Of a stretch of DNA of 64,000 nt, positions 16,324 to 25,377 are shown in pieces (the first letter of the stretch is position 1; each line of letters opens with the position of its first letter). Made by a program: the position numbers and the translations under genes. The DNA is from JACDAN01 sp963834825 (GTDB lineage: Bacteria > Actinomycetota > Thermoleophilia > Gaiellales > Gaiellaceae). Below the pieces are notes generated by a model. That model was not told where the DNA came from, ran no database searches, and was given only the letters and a program-made list of their open reading frames with translations. The stretch covers positions 806,001 through 870,000 of the forward strand of contig CAWICZ010000014.1 of NCBI GenBank assembly GCA_963834825.1, in the 5' to 3' direction.

Positions 16324-18086
16324 GCTGGCGCGACCTCGGGGCCGGTGAGCTGCGCGCTGAACACGTGGGCACCGTCGTCACCCTCGCGGGCTGGGTCGCC
16401 CGCCGCCGCGACCACGGCGGCCTGATCTTCATCGACCTTCGCGACCAGTCGGGCATCGGCCAGCTGGTCATCAACCCGGAGCGGGCACAAGCGGCGGCCG
16501 ACACTGCGCACGACATCCGGAACGAGTTCGTCCTGCGCGCGAAGGGCGAGGTCGCCGCGCGCGCTCCCGACGCAATCAACCCGAAGCTCCCGACCGGCGA
16601 AGTGGAAGTGCAGGTGGACGAGCTCGAGGTCGTCTCGCGCTCGACCCCGCTGCCCTTCCAGCTGGACGAGGAGAACGTCGACGAGACGCTGCGCTACCGC
16701 TACCGCTGGTTGGACCTGCGCCGCGATCGGCTGCAGCGCAACATCAGGATCCGAGCCGAGCTCGTCGCGATCATCCGTCAGGAGATGGAGGCGGCGGGGT
16801 TCGTCGACATCGAGACGCCGATCATGGCCAAGCCGACACCCGAAGGCGCTCGCGACTTCCTCGTCCCGACCAGGCTCCAGAAAGGTCGCTTCTTCGCCCT
16901 GCCTCAGTCGCCGCAGATCTACAAGCAGTTGCTCGTGGTCTCCGGGTTCGAGCGCTACTACCAGATCGCCCGTTGTTTCCGGGACGAGGACCTGCGCGCC
17001 GACCGCCTCCAGGAGCTGACGCAGCTCGATGTCGAGATGGCCTTTCCCGACCAGGAGTACATCCTCGAGCTCATGGAGCGGATCGTGCCGAGGATCTGGC
17101 GCGAGTGCATCGGCGTGGAGCTCGAGACGCCGTTCCCCCGAATGTCATGGCAGGAGGCCGAGCTTCGCTTCGGATCCGACAAGCCAGATCTCCGATTCGG
17201 GCTCGAGATCCAGGACGCGACCGAGGTAACCCGCGGTTCCGAGTTCGGCGTCTTCGCGAATGCCGAGGCCGTCCGCTACCTGAGCGTGCCGCGGGAGCTC
17301 TCCCGCGCCGAGGTTCAGAAGCTCGAAGACATGGCGAAACCCTGGGGCGCGAAGGGTCTGGCCTACATCGTCTTCCGGAGCGACGGCGAGGTGTCGTCGC
17401 CGATCGCCAAGTTCCTCTCCGAGCAGGAGCTCGAGGCCTTCCAGGAGCCTGGGACGACTGCCCTCTTCGTCGCCGACACGCCAAAGCTCGCGGCCAAGGT
17501 GCTCGGCCTTCTCCGGCTCCATCTCGGGCGTGAGCTCGATCTCATCGACCGCGACGCCTGGGAGTTCCTCTGGATCACGCCGATGCCTCTCCTGGAATGG
17601 AGCGAGGAGGAAGGCCGCTGGGCGGCGCAGCACCATCCGTTCACGCGTCCGACGGACGAGAGCCTGCCGCTGCTCGACTCCGATCCGGGCGCGGCCAGCG
17701 CGGTGGCCTACGACCTCGTCGGCAACGGGATCGAGCTCGCCGGCGGCTCCATCCGGATCCACGAGCCCGACCTGCAGGCCCGCATGTTCAATTTCCTCGG
17801 CATCCCACCGGAGGCGCAGCGCGCCAAATTCGGCTTCCTGCTCGACGCTCTCGCGATGGGCGCTCCCCCGCACGGAGGCATCGCGTCCGGGATCGACCGG
17901 CTGACGATGGCCCTGCTGGACGAGCCCTACATCCGTGACACCCAGGCCTTTCCGAAGAACCAGGCCGGGATCGATCCGATGAGCGGTGCACCGACGGAGG
18001 TGACGGACGAGCAGCTGAAGGAGCTCGGGCTTTCGCTACGGACCGAACGCTCGTCCAGCGGAAGGAACAGCCCAGGCGCGAGCTAG
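16320..18086 (+). CDS. aspS: Aspartyl-tRNA synthetase
   Basis: Charges tRNA-Asp (or Asp/Asn if non-discriminating). 588 residues, bacterial type: N-terminal OB-fold (VTLAGWVARRRDHGGLIFIDLRD, read as one block), class II core with FLVPTRLQKGRFFALPQSPQ and RCFRDEDLRADRLQE, a GAD insertion domain, and the motif 3 region GIASGIDRLTM. Its ATG overlaps the hisS stop. Whether it discriminates Asp from Asn tRNA cannot be read reliably; no gatCAB genes are in the window. Confidence 0.96.
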   Translation: MSWRDLGAGELRAEHVGTVVTLAGWVARRRDHGGLIFIDLRDQSGIGQLVINPERAQAAADTAHDIRNEFVLRAKGEVAARAPDAINPKLPTGEVEVQVDELEVVSRSTPLPFQLDEENVDETLRYRYRWLDLRRDRLQRNIRIRAELVAIIRQEMEAAGFVDIETPIMAKPTPEGARDFLVPTRLQKGRFFALPQSPQIYKQLLVVSGFERYYQIARCFRDEDLRADRLQELTQLDVEMAFPDQEYILELMERIVPRIWRECIGVELETPFPRMSWQEAELRFGSDKPDLRFGLEIQDATEVTRGSEFGVFANAEAVRYLSVPRELSRAEVQKLEDMAKPWGAKGLAYIVFRSDGEVSSPIAKFLSEQELEAFQEPGTTALFVADTPKLAAKVLGLLRLHLGRELDLIDRDAWEFLWITPMPLLEWSEEEGRWAAQHHPFTRPTDESLPLLDSDPGAASAVAYDLVGNGIELAGGSIRIHEPDLQARMFNFLGIPPEAQRAKFGFLLDALAMGAPPHGGIASGIDRLTMALLDEPYIRDTQAFPKNQAGIDPMSGAPTEVTDEQLKELGLSLRTERSSSGRNSPGAS

Positions 18087-18098
18087 CCTTGCGCAATC

Positions 18099-18416
18099 GT
18101 GGGTGGAGTAGGCCCGAGATTCCTGCTCGAGGCGGCCTTCCTGATCGCACTGGCGATCGGCCTCGCCATCGCCGAGCTCAGCGCCCGTGCAATCGTGGGC
18201 GTGATGGCGCTCGCCTGGCTCCTCGTCTGCCTCTTCGAGCTCACCGTCTGGTCGGACAGGCCTCGCGCGGCGGAGGTCCCCCGCCCGACGGTCCCCGAGG
18301 AACCCGACGAGGTCACCCCGGCCGAGACGGTCGAGCCCGCCGCGGTCACCGAGATCCGCGAGGCTGAGCCAGCCCCGCGCCGTGGGCGCTTCTGGCGCCG
18401 TCGCGCCGCCTCGTGA
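18099..18416 (+). CDS. Hypothetical two-helix membrane protein
   Basis: 105 residues: two hydrophobic helices (about 8-26 and 29-47), then an acidic Pro/Glu/Val-rich cytoplasmic tail and an Arg-rich end. GTG start with TAGCCT 9 nt upstream. Its TGA overlaps the GTG of the RlpA-like gene (GTGA), suggesting a joint cell-envelope role. No family recognised. Confidence 0.65.
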   Translation: MGGVGPRFLLEAAFLIALAIGLAIAELSARAIVGVMALAWLLVCLFELTVWSDRPRAAEVPRPTVPEEPDEVTPAETVEPAAVTEIREAEPAPRRGRFWRRRAAS

Positions 18417-18844
18417 GCGTCGCCTTCGCACAGCGCGCGCTCCTCCTCGGCGCCGTGACCCTGATCGGAGTTGTGAGCGCGCTCGGCGTCGCCGAGCGGC
18501 TTCCCGGCGCGAGCAGCAAGAGCGACCTACCGCAGGCGGTCCCGGCACCGGACGGCGGCTGGTATGAGGCGCTCGCCGGCCTTGAAGCTCAGTCAGCCTA
18601 CGGACGGCCGACTGCCTGCGGCGAGACGCTCGAGCGCGGGACGCTCGGCGTGTCGCACCCGGTCCTCCCATGTGGCGCGAAGCTCTACGTCGGGCACGGG
18701 AACACCGAGATCCTGACCCAGGTCATCGCGCGAGGCCCCGGGAACGCCGCCGTGCAGTTTGGCCTGACCGAGGCGATTGCGCGGGACCTGGGCGTTCGCG
18801 GCCGGACGACGATCCGGTGGCGGTTCGCCGGTCCCAGCACCTGA
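18413..18844 (+). CDS. RlpA-like double-psi beta-barrel exported protein
   Basis: 143 residues. An N-terminal hydrophobic segment (about 7-25) acts as signal or anchor. The rest is a double-psi beta-barrel with the typical start SAYGRPTACGETL, then GVSHPVLPCGAKLYV and VIARGP, as in RlpA, expansins and barwin. The two Cys probably form a disulfide. Such domains bind or cleave peptidoglycan; the catalytic Asp is not obvious, so an enzymatic role is unsure. Coupled to the membrane protein before it. Confidence 0.75.
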   Translation: MSVAFAQRALLLGAVTLIGVVSALGVAERLPGASSKSDLPQAVPAPDGGWYEALAGLEAQSAYGRPTACGETLERGTLGVSHPVLPCGAKLYVGHGNTEILTQVIARGPGNAAVQFGLTEAIARDLGVRGRTTIRWRFAGPST

Positions 18845-18863
18845 AGGCGAGCTATCGTGCGAG

Positions 18864-18944
18864 GTGCTCGACCCTGTGCGTGTCGTCGCGCAAAAAGTGA
18901 ACCAACACACACGCGAAGGGAGCTCGAGTCCGGTTCGGGCCTGA
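18864..18944 (+). CDS. Possible 26-residue leader peptide upstream of mnmA
   Basis: GTG start 5 nt after a TATCGT box (18853-18858), ending in TGA; it reads MLDPVRVVAQKVNQ then a short tail. The box-to-start distance matches the leaderless genes of this window. It may be a chance ORF. Confidence 0.2.
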   Translation: MLDPVRVVAQKVNQHTREGSSSPVRA

Positions 18945-19030
18945 GAACCCGGATTGGCTGGGCACCCACCTGGTACATCCAGGTTCGCACAGCGCGGCGA
19001 CATCGGCAGGGTGGAGCACTACTTTCAATG

Positions 19031-19054
19031 GGTGCCAGGCTTCAGTCTGGCACC
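19031..19054. repeat. Perfect 8-bp inverted repeat upstream of mnmA
   Basis: Arms GGTGCCAG and CTGGCACC around an 8-nt loop, about 23 nt before the mnmA promoter box. The outer GGTGYC/GRCACC resembles the palindrome at 61336-61368, so both may belong to one dispersed class. The rest of the 244-bp gap before mnmA holds nothing else clear. Confidence 0.45.
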
Positions 19055-19076
19055 GCGTGCCCAGCGAAAAGCCAGC

Positions 19077-19082
19077 TACCGT
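19077..19082 (+). promoter_or_regulatory. -10 box of mnmA
   Basis: TACCGT ends 6 nt before ATG 19089; no SD. Confidence 0.35.
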
Positions 19083-19088
19083 GGCCGC

Positions 19089-20345
19089 ATGATCGAGGTC
19101 GTTGGAGACTCTTCCCGCGGGGGCGACTGGCGGCTCGTCCGTCTCGGAGTCGACGGCGACCGAATCGTCAGCGCGGACGCCGAAGGACTCGATCGTCCGC
19201 TTGAGGGTTTGACGCTGCTCGAAGCGGCGGCGGTGGGCGGCGATGAGCTCGCCGTTGACGCGCTCGCGAACGCGCTCGGCCCGATCTTCCGCGCGCGGCG
19301 GGAACCCGGCCGCGTCGCCGTCGCCATGAGCGGCGGCGTCGACAGCGCCGTGGCCTTGTTGCGCGCCGGCCCGAAGGCGGTCGGCGTCACGCTCCGGCTG
19401 TGGCTCGACCCGGAAGCGCCGGACACCGAGCGCGCCTGCTGCTCGCCGGAGGCGGTGCTCGCGGCACGGCGAACCTGCCACCAGCTCGGTGTTCCACACG
19501 TGACCCTCGACGCCCGCGAGGACTTCCTGCAGGCGATCGTCGACCCGTTCGTACGCGGCTACCGCCGGGGCGAGACGCCCAACCCCTGCATCAGCTGCAA
19601 CGGCTTCTTCCGGTTCGGCCGGTTGCTCGCCTTCGCGAAGCGCGCCGGCGCCGCTCGGCTCGCCACGGGCCACTACGCGAGGATCGTCGAGCACCGGGGC
19701 CGGCTGCTGCTCGCAACCGGCGTCGACTCCGAGAAGGATCAGTCGTACATGCTCGCGCGCCTCGATCCGCGCGTGCTCGGGCGCATCTGGTTTCCACTCG
19801 GCGAGCAAGGCAAAGGGGAGACTCGGGCGGAGGCGGCCCGGGCAGGGCTGGCGGCTGCCGGTCGCGCCGAGAGCCAGGAGGCCTGCTTCCTCGGCGGCGC
19901 CGACTACCGGTCGTTCCTCGAGCGTCGCGGCCTCCATCCGAGCCCCGGCACGATCGTCGACGAGCGCGGCGAGGTGCTCGGGCGACACGATGGCTTCTGG
20001 CGCTACACGCCGGGCCAGCGGAAGGGGCTCGGCGTATCCACCGGCGCGCCGGTCTATGCCGTGAAGACGATTCCGGCGAGAAACGCCGTCGTCGTCGGGC
20101 CGCGCGAGTCGCTGGCGCGCCGGACGGTTCGCGCCGACGGGAGGTTGCATGTGAGCGTCGACCGCGCCGACGTCAAAGTGCGCTACCGCTCGCCGGCCGC
20201 GCCGGGCTCGATCGAGGCCGTCTCGCGCGGTTTCCGCGTCCAACTGGACGAGCCTGTGTACGGAGTCGCCCCCGGTCAGGCGGCCGTGCTCTACGAGCGC
20301 GGCGTCGTGGTCGGGGCTGGACGGGTAACGTCCGCGACGCCCTGA
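19089..20345 (+). CDS. mnmA: tRNA 2-thiouridylase MnmA with N-terminal extension
   Basis: Thiolates U34 of tRNA Lys/Glu/Gln. 418 residues, longer than the usual 360-370. The PP-loop AMSGGVDSAV starts near residue 79, so about 75 extra residues precede it. The two catalytic Cys are present: one in NPCISCN (C167/C170) and C266 in ESQEACFLGG. The extension (GDRIVSADAEGLDRPLEG, then LTLLEAA) resembles a NifU-like scaffold fold without its Cys; that is weak inference. ATG 19089 follows a TACCGT box. The next gene lies 53 nt downstream. Confidence 0.92.
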   Translation: MIEVVGDSSRGGDWRLVRLGVDGDRIVSADAEGLDRPLEGLTLLEAAAVGGDELAVDALANALGPIFRARREPGRVAVAMSGGVDSAVALLRAGPKAVGVTLRLWLDPEAPDTERACCSPEAVLAARRTCHQLGVPHVTLDAREDFLQAIVDPFVRGYRRGETPNPCISCNGFFRFGRLLAFAKRAGAARLATGHYARIVEHRGRLLLATGVDSEKDQSYMLARLDPRVLGRIWFPLGEQGKGETRAEAARAGLAAAGRAESQEACFLGGADYRSFLERRGLHPSPGTIVDERGEVLGRHDGFWRYTPGQRKGLGVSTGAPVYAVKTIPARNAVVVGPRESLARRTVRADGRLHVSVDRADVKVRYRSPAAPGSIEAVSRGFRVQLDEPVYGVAPGQAAVLYERGVVVGAGRVTSATP

Positions 20346-20398
20346 GGAAGCACCGTCTTGACTCCGAGGACGCTGAGGGAAGGGGAAAAGAGCACGCG

Positions 20399-20779
20399 AT
20401 GACGGATCGAGTCGTCCTGACGCTGCCGCGGGAGCGGCAGTTCTTCGCGGTTGCCCGTCTCGTCCTCGGCGGTTTGGCCGCGAGGCTGAACGTCACGGTC
20501 GAGCATCTCGAAGACCTCGAGCTCGCGCTCGACGGGCTGCTCGAGCGCCGTGACGCCGGAAGGGAGATTACGGTCTCGCTCGAGGTCGAGGCCGACGAGC
20601 TCATGGCTCACATCGGCCCCTTCCACGGCAGCGAGCTCCGGGCCGAGCTGGAAGCCGATCCTGGCGACGGCGTCTCGCTGAGGCGGCTCCTGGATGCCGT
20701 TGTCGATGGCTACGAGCTGTCCGATCGCGACGACGGCGCCTGGGTCGCGCTCAGGAAGCGATTACAGCGGGCCGCGTGA
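20399..20779 (+). CDS. RsbW-like anti-sigma regulatory protein (degenerate GHKL)
   Basis: 126 residues. It opens with LPRERQFFAVARLVLGG and VEHLEDLELALDGLLE, the usual N-terminal helix pattern of RsbW/SpoIIAB-type proteins. The Asn of the GHKL N-box is not visible, so ATP binding may be lost. SD GGGAAGGGG lies about 10 nt before ATG 20399. The next gene, a SigF/SigB-type sigma factor, begins in its stop codon (GTGA); an anti-sigma/sigma pair is the likely meaning. Confidence 0.65.
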   Translation: MTDRVVLTLPRERQFFAVARLVLGGLAARLNVTVEHLEDLELALDGLLERRDAGREITVSLEVEADELMAHIGPFHGSELRAELEADPGDGVSLRRLLDAVVDGYELSDRDDGAWVALRKRLQRAA

Positions 20780-21528
20780 CGGCGAGCGACGACAAGGTCC
20801 TCCTTAGGCGGTACCACCTGGAGGGCGATCTCCAGGCCCGCGACGAGCTGATCGAGCGGTACATGTCCCTCGTCCGCTCGCTCGCCCGCCGCTACTCCCA
20901 TCGCGGCGAACAGCTCGATGACCTCGTCCAGATCGGCGCGATCGGGCTGATCAAGGCGATCGACCGCTTCAACCTCGATCGCGGCGTCGAGCTGACGACC
21001 TACGCAACGCCGAACATCATCGGAGAGATCAAGCGGCACTTCCGCGACAAGGGCTGGGCGGTGCGGGTGCCGCGCGGGCTCCAGGAGCTGAACGTGCAGA
21101 TCTCGAAGCTGGTCGAGCAACTGACAGTGCAGCTCAGCCGCTCACCGACGATCCCCGAGCTCGCCGAGGCTGCCGGGGTGGAGGAGGAGTTGGTCCTCGA
21201 GGCGCTCGAGAGCGGGCGGGCCTACAGCTCGGTCTCGCTGTCGCCGGGTGCGAGCACAGACGAGGAAGGCGACCTCGACCCGCTCGACTCGCTCGGCAGC
21301 GAGGACCACGAGTACGAGATCTCGGAGGATCGAGCCGCGCTCGCGCCCGGCTTCAAGGTGCTCGACCAGCGCGAGCGGAACATCCTGCACCTGCGCTTCT
21401 TCAGTGGCCTGACGCAATCGCAGATCGCCGACGAGATCGGCATCTCCCAGATGCATGTGTCTCGCCTGATCAGGCGATCGCTGGAGAAGATTCGCGAGGA
21501 GATCGCGGAGGAATCCGAAGTCGCCTAG
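20776..21528 (+). CDS. SigF/SigB-family group 3 sigma factor
   Basis: 250 residues with sigma regions 2 to 4: region 2 in LVRSLARRYSHRGEQLDDLVQIGAIGLIKAIDRF (two adjoining blocks), the -10 recognition helix in TTYATPNIIGEIKRHFRD, region 3 in RSPTIPELAEAAGV and the region 4 helix-turn-helix in LTQSQIADEIGISQMHVSRL. No region 1.1. It overlaps the RsbW-like gene, so it is probably a stress or developmental sigma factor under partner-switch control. No anti-anti-sigma factor is seen nearby. Confidence 0.9.
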   Translation: MTASDDKVLLRRYHLEGDLQARDELIERYMSLVRSLARRYSHRGEQLDDLVQIGAIGLIKAIDRFNLDRGVELTTYATPNIIGEIKRHFRDKGWAVRVPRGLQELNVQISKLVEQLTVQLSRSPTIPELAEAAGVEEELVLEALESGRAYSSVSLSPGASTDEEGDLDPLDSLGSEDHEYEISEDRAALAPGFKVLDQRERNILHLRFFSGLTQSQIADEIGISQMHVSRLIRRSLEKIREEIAEESEVA

Positions 21529-21558
21529 CGCTCGGCCGGGCGCGGCGAGCGGCGCGCC

Positions 21559-21564
21559 TAGAAT
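21559..21564 (+). promoter_or_regulatory. -10 box of alaS
   Basis: TAGAAT ends 6 nt before ATG 21571; no SD in the gap. Confidence 0.5.
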
Positions 21565-21570
21565 CGAGCC

Positions 21571-24081
21571 ATGCGCACCACCGCCGAGCTCCGCGAAGGG
21601 TTCCTCCAGTTCTTCGAGTCGAAGGGTCACGCGCGGCTGCCGTCGGCGCCGCTGCCCCCGCCGCCCGAGGACACCTCGACGCTGCTGATCAGCGCCGGAA
21701 TGCAGCCGCTGAAGCCGTATTTCCTCGGCCAGAAAGAGGCGCCCTCGTCGCTGATGACGACCTACCAGAAGTGCTTCCGCGCGACCGACATCGACGAGGT
21801 CGGGCTGGACGGCTACCACCTCTCCTTCTTCGAGATGATGGGCAACTTCTCGATCGGCGAGTACTTCAAGGAGGGCGCCGTCGAGCTCGCCTGGGAGTTT
21901 CTCTTCGAGCACCTGAAGATCGATCTCGACAAGCTCTGGGCCAGCGTCTTCGCGGGCGATCCCGAGCTCCGCCTCGGCGAGGACGAGGTCGCGATCGCCG
22001 CCTGGGAGCAGATGGGTCTGCCGCGCGAGCGGATCGTGGGCCTGCCGCGGTCGGAGAACTTCTGGCAGGCGGGCGACACCGGACCGTGCGGGCCGTGCTC
22101 CGAGATGTACTACGACCGTGGGCCTGAGCTCTCCTGCGGCCGCCCCGACTGTGCGCCGGGCTGCTCGTGCGCGCGCTACCTCGAGTTCTGGAACCTCGTC
22201 TTCATGGAGTTCGACCTCGGCGCCGACGGAACGCTGACGCCTCTCCCCAAGCCGGTCATCGACACCGGGCTCGGGCTGGAGCGCACGGCAGCGATCCTCC
22301 AGAACGTGATCACGGTGTACGAGACGGACGGCTACCAGGCGATCATGGATTGGATCGAAGGCGAGAGCGGCGTCGCCTGGGACAGCTCCGACAAGGCGAC
22401 GAAAGCGCACCGGATCATCGCCGACCACGGCCGTGGGATGACGTTCCTCGTCGCGGACGGCGTGCTGCCGTCGAACGAGGGCCGAGGGTACGTCCTTCGC
22501 CGCGTGATCCGGCGGGCGGTGCAGCAGGCCCGGGCGATCGGCCTCGGCGACCTCTGGCAGATCTCCGATGTCGTCGCCGACCAGATGTCGTACTGGTATC
22601 CGGAGCTCGACGAGAACCGCGAGCGCGTCCGCGAGACGCTGAAGGCCGAGGAGGAGCGCTTCTCGCAGACGCTCGAGCGCGGCCTCGGCCTCTTCGAGGA
22701 GGTCGCCGCCGGCGGCCAGATCTCCGGCGAGGACGCGTTCAAGCTCCACGACACGTACGGGTTCCCGCTCGAGCTGACGCGCGAGCTCGCCGCCGACCGC
22801 GGGCTGGCCGTCGACGAGGAGGAGTTCTCCAGACTGATGGCCGAGCAGCGCACACGGTCGAAGACCAAGACCGCCGAGGTCGCGCTCTCGCTCGACGGGT
22901 CGCGTCCGACGGAGTTCGTCGGCTACGAGACGACCGAGGCGCTGACCGCGATCGTCGCCTACGAGGATCTCGGGGACGGGACGTTCCAGGCCAAGCTCGA
23001 GCGCTCCCCGTTCTATCCCGAGGGCGGGGGCCAGGTCTCTGACCTCGGGTACATCGAACACGAGGAGACCGGCGCGCGCGCCGACCTGATCCGGGCGACG
23101 CGCGTCGGCGACGATCAGGTGCTGACCCTCCAAGGCGAGGGCTTTGCCGATGGCGATCGCGTCCGCGCGGTCGTGCCCTGGTCGGTGCGGTTCCCGACGA
23201 TGGCGAACCACACGGCGACCCACCTCCTCCATCAGGCGCTGCGCGAGACGCTCGGCGAGCACGTCCGGCAGGCCGGCTCGGCCGTCCGTCCCGACAAGCT
23301 GCGGTTTGACTTCACGCACGAGCAGGCGCTGTCACCCGAGGAGCGCGAACGGATCGAGACGACCGTCAACGAGAAAATCTTCCAGAACCTGCCGGTCCGG
23401 ACGTTCGTGACGCCGATCGACGAGGCGCGGAAGCTGGGCGCGATGATGCTCTTCGGCGAGAAGTACGGCGACGAGGTGCGAGTCGTCGAGATCGACGGCT
23501 ACTCACGCGAGCTCTGCGGCGGGACGCACGTCCGCTCCACGGCCGAGATCGGGCCGTTCGTGATCCTCTCCGAGGGCTCGGTCGGCTCGGGAGCGCGACG
23601 CATCGAGGCCGTGACGGCCGGTGAGGCCTGGGCGCTGCTTCGCTCCCGTGCGGAGGAGGCAGATGAGCTGCGCACGGAGGTTCAGCGGCTGCGCAAGGGC
23701 GCCGGCGAGAAGCCGGCAGCAGCGTCCGAGACGGAGGTGGCCTACCGGGATGAGTCCAACGGGGTCGTCGTCGCCGAGGTCCAGGCGCTGAAGGGCTCGG
23801 ACCTGAAGGACCTGTCCGACCGGATCCGACAGGCCAAGCAGGCGCAGGCCGTGCTGCTCGGCTCCGTCGACGAGGGCCGCGCGTACCTGGTCGTGAACCT
23901 CGACCGCGCCCTGGTCGACAAGGGCCTCGACGCGGTCTCCGTCGCCCGCAAGGCGGCCGAGAAGATCGGCGGCGGCGGTGGCGGGCGCGCCGATCTCGCG
24001 GAGGCCGGGGGCAAGAATCCGGCCGGCTTGCCCGAAGCGTACGAGGTGGCGAAGAGCGAGATCGCGTCCGCGCTGGAGTGA
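21571..24081 (+). CDS. alaS: Alanyl-tRNA synthetase
   Basis: Charges and edits tRNA-Ala. 836 residues, a little shorter than the usual 860-880. N-terminal class II core (RTTAELREGFLQFFESKGH, then the motif 2 stretch FRATDIDEVG), editing domain with zinc-type ligands in HTATHLLHQAL and CGGTHVRSTAEIG, and a C-terminal DHHA1-like domain ending GGGGGGRADLAEAGGK. The TGA overlaps the GTG of ruvX. Confidence 0.97.
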   Translation: MRTTAELREGFLQFFESKGHARLPSAPLPPPPEDTSTLLISAGMQPLKPYFLGQKEAPSSLMTTYQKCFRATDIDEVGLDGYHLSFFEMMGNFSIGEYFKEGAVELAWEFLFEHLKIDLDKLWASVFAGDPELRLGEDEVAIAAWEQMGLPRERIVGLPRSENFWQAGDTGPCGPCSEMYYDRGPELSCGRPDCAPGCSCARYLEFWNLVFMEFDLGADGTLTPLPKPVIDTGLGLERTAAILQNVITVYETDGYQAIMDWIEGESGVAWDSSDKATKAHRIIADHGRGMTFLVADGVLPSNEGRGYVLRRVIRRAVQQARAIGLGDLWQISDVVADQMSYWYPELDENRERVRETLKAEEERFSQTLERGLGLFEEVAAGGQISGEDAFKLHDTYGFPLELTRELAADRGLAVDEEEFSRLMAEQRTRSKTKTAEVALSLDGSRPTEFVGYETTEALTAIVAYEDLGDGTFQAKLERSPFYPEGGGQVSDLGYIEHEETGARADLIRATRVGDDQVLTLQGEGFADGDRVRAVVPWSVRFPTMANHTATHLLHQALRETLGEHVRQAGSAVRPDKLRFDFTHEQALSPEERERIETTVNEKIFQNLPVRTFVTPIDEARKLGAMMLFGEKYGDEVRVVEIDGYSRELCGGTHVRSTAEIGPFVILSEGSVGSGARRIEAVTAGEAWALLRSRAEEADELRTEVQRLRKGAGEKPAAASETEVAYRDESNGVVVAEVQALKGSDLKDLSDRIRQAKQAQAVLLGSVDEGRAYLVVNLDRALVDKGLDAVSVARKAAEKIGGGGGGRADLAEAGGKNPAGLPEAYEVAKSEIASALE

Positions 24082-24464
24082 AGGTCCTGGCGCTGGACTA
24101 CGGGGCTGCGCGCACCGGCGTGGCCGTCTCGGACCCGACCGGCACGCTCGCGCGGCCGCTGCGCACCGTCGAACGAGCGGCCAGCGAGGACGGACTGAGG
24201 GAGGTTGCCGAGCTCGTGCGCGCCGAGCACGTGGATCGCGTCGTCGTCGGTTTGCCGCTCACGCTCCGCGGGGAACGTGGGGAGCAGGCTAAGGAGACGG
24301 AGCGCTTCGCCGAGGCGCTCGACGCTATCCTCGACGTCCCGGTCGAGCGATTCGACGAACGCTTCACGACGACACTCGCCGGACCGGGAAGCGGCGAGGA
24401 CGCACGGGCGGCTGCCCACCTGCTGACGAGCTATCTGGAGTGGTGGAAGAACCGACGACACTGA
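24078..24464 (+). CDS. ruvX: RuvX/YqgF RNase H-fold protein
   Basis: 128 residues. It begins VLALDYGAARTGVAVSD, the family signature with the first catalytic Asp, and contains VVVGLPLTLRG and the later acidic block FDERFTT. In bacteria this protein acts in pre-16S rRNA 5' maturation and was proposed as a Holliday-junction resolvase. GTGA overlap with alaS and a 25-bp overlap with mltG give the common alaS-ruvX-mltG order. Confidence 0.92.
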   Translation: MKVLALDYGAARTGVAVSDPTGTLARPLRTVERAASEDGLREVAELVRAEHVDRVVVGLPLTLRGERGEQAKETERFAEALDAILDVPVERFDERFTTTLAGPGSGEDARAAAHLLTSYLEWWKNRRH

Positions 24465-25375
24465 CCGGGAGGCCGATTCGCCGAGAGCGCGAACGGCCGT
24501 CGCGCCGCCGAATCCTCGCGCGCCGCTTGGTGGCGCTCGGCTTCGCCGCGGCGCTCCTGGCGATCCTGGCGGGCTCGGCGTGGGCGCTCCTCGGCCGCGG
24601 CGGCGAGGAAGCGGCGCCTCCGCCGGCACCGGTCGCTCCGCCGCCGAAGCCGCTCCGGATCATCTTCCCGGAAGGCTTCACGCGGGAGCAGATGGCCCAG
24701 CGCATCGGCGAGGTGAACCAGATCGCCCAGGACAAGCGGAACGTGCGCCCACGGCTCTCGCCTTCCCGCTACCGGACGCTGACCGGCAGTCCGGGGCGCG
24801 TGCCAAAGGGATTCCTGCGCCGTGGCGAGCGGGCGCCTCACCTCGAGGGCTTCCTCTTTCCGGCCACGTACGAGTTCACGAAGCGGACGACAACGCGGCA
24901 GCTCCTCAACGGCCAGCTCACGGCTTTCGAGCGGAACTGGGACAAGGTCAACATGCGGTACGCGCGGTCGAGGAACCTGACGCCGTACGACGTTCTGATC
25001 ATCGCTTCGATGATCGAGAAGGAAGTCGTCGTGGCGAAGGAGCGTCCACTGGTCGCGGCCGTGATCTACAACCGGCTCAAGGCCGGCATGACGCTCGGGA
25101 TCGACGCCACGATCCGCTACGGCCTCGGCGTTGCGCCGACCGAGTCCCTTCGGCAGTCCCACTTGGCCGACCAGACGCCCTACAACACCCGGATTCATCC
25201 CGGCTTGCCGCCGACTCCGATCGCGAACCCCGGGCTTGCCTCCATGCGGGCCGCGGCGCGCCCGGCGAAGGTCGACTACCTCTTCTTCGTACGAAAGCCG
25301 GACAAGAGGAGTCACTTCTTCACCGCCTCCGAGCGCGAGTTCGTCAACTACAAGAACGCCAACGGCTACGGCTGA
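24440..25375 (+). CDS. mltG: Endolytic transglycosylase MltG
   Basis: Cuts nascent peptidoglycan and so terminates glycan strands. 311 residues. A basic cytoplasmic start is followed by one membrane helix (about 33-52, AALLAILAGSAWALL) and a Pro-rich linker. The YceG domain follows, with IIFPEGFTREQMAQ, HLEGFLFPATYEF, the catalytic Glu in IASMIEKE, and YNTRIHPGLPPTPI near the end. It overlaps ruvX by 25 bp and precedes the 162-bp repeat and aroE, the frequent ruvX-mltG-aroE order. A second mltG lies at 35909-36724. Confidence 0.93.
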   Translation: MVEEPTTLTGRPIRRERERPSRRRILARRLVALGFAAALLAILAGSAWALLGRGGEEAAPPPAPVAPPPKPLRIIFPEGFTREQMAQRIGEVNQIAQDKRNVRPRLSPSRYRTLTGSPGRVPKGFLRRGERAPHLEGFLFPATYEFTKRTTTRQLLNGQLTAFERNWDKVNMRYARSRNLTPYDVLIIASMIEKEVVVAKERPLVAAVIYNRLKAGMTLGIDATIRYGLGVAPTESLRQSHLADQTPYNTRIHPGLPPTPIANPGLASMRAAARPAKVDYLFFVRKPDKRSHFFTASEREFVNYKNANGYG

Positions 25376-25377
25376 TT

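Noticed and set aside
21142..23319. 725-codon antisense ORF under sigma factor and alaS
   Set aside because: No domain signal; shadow of high-GC coding on the + strand.
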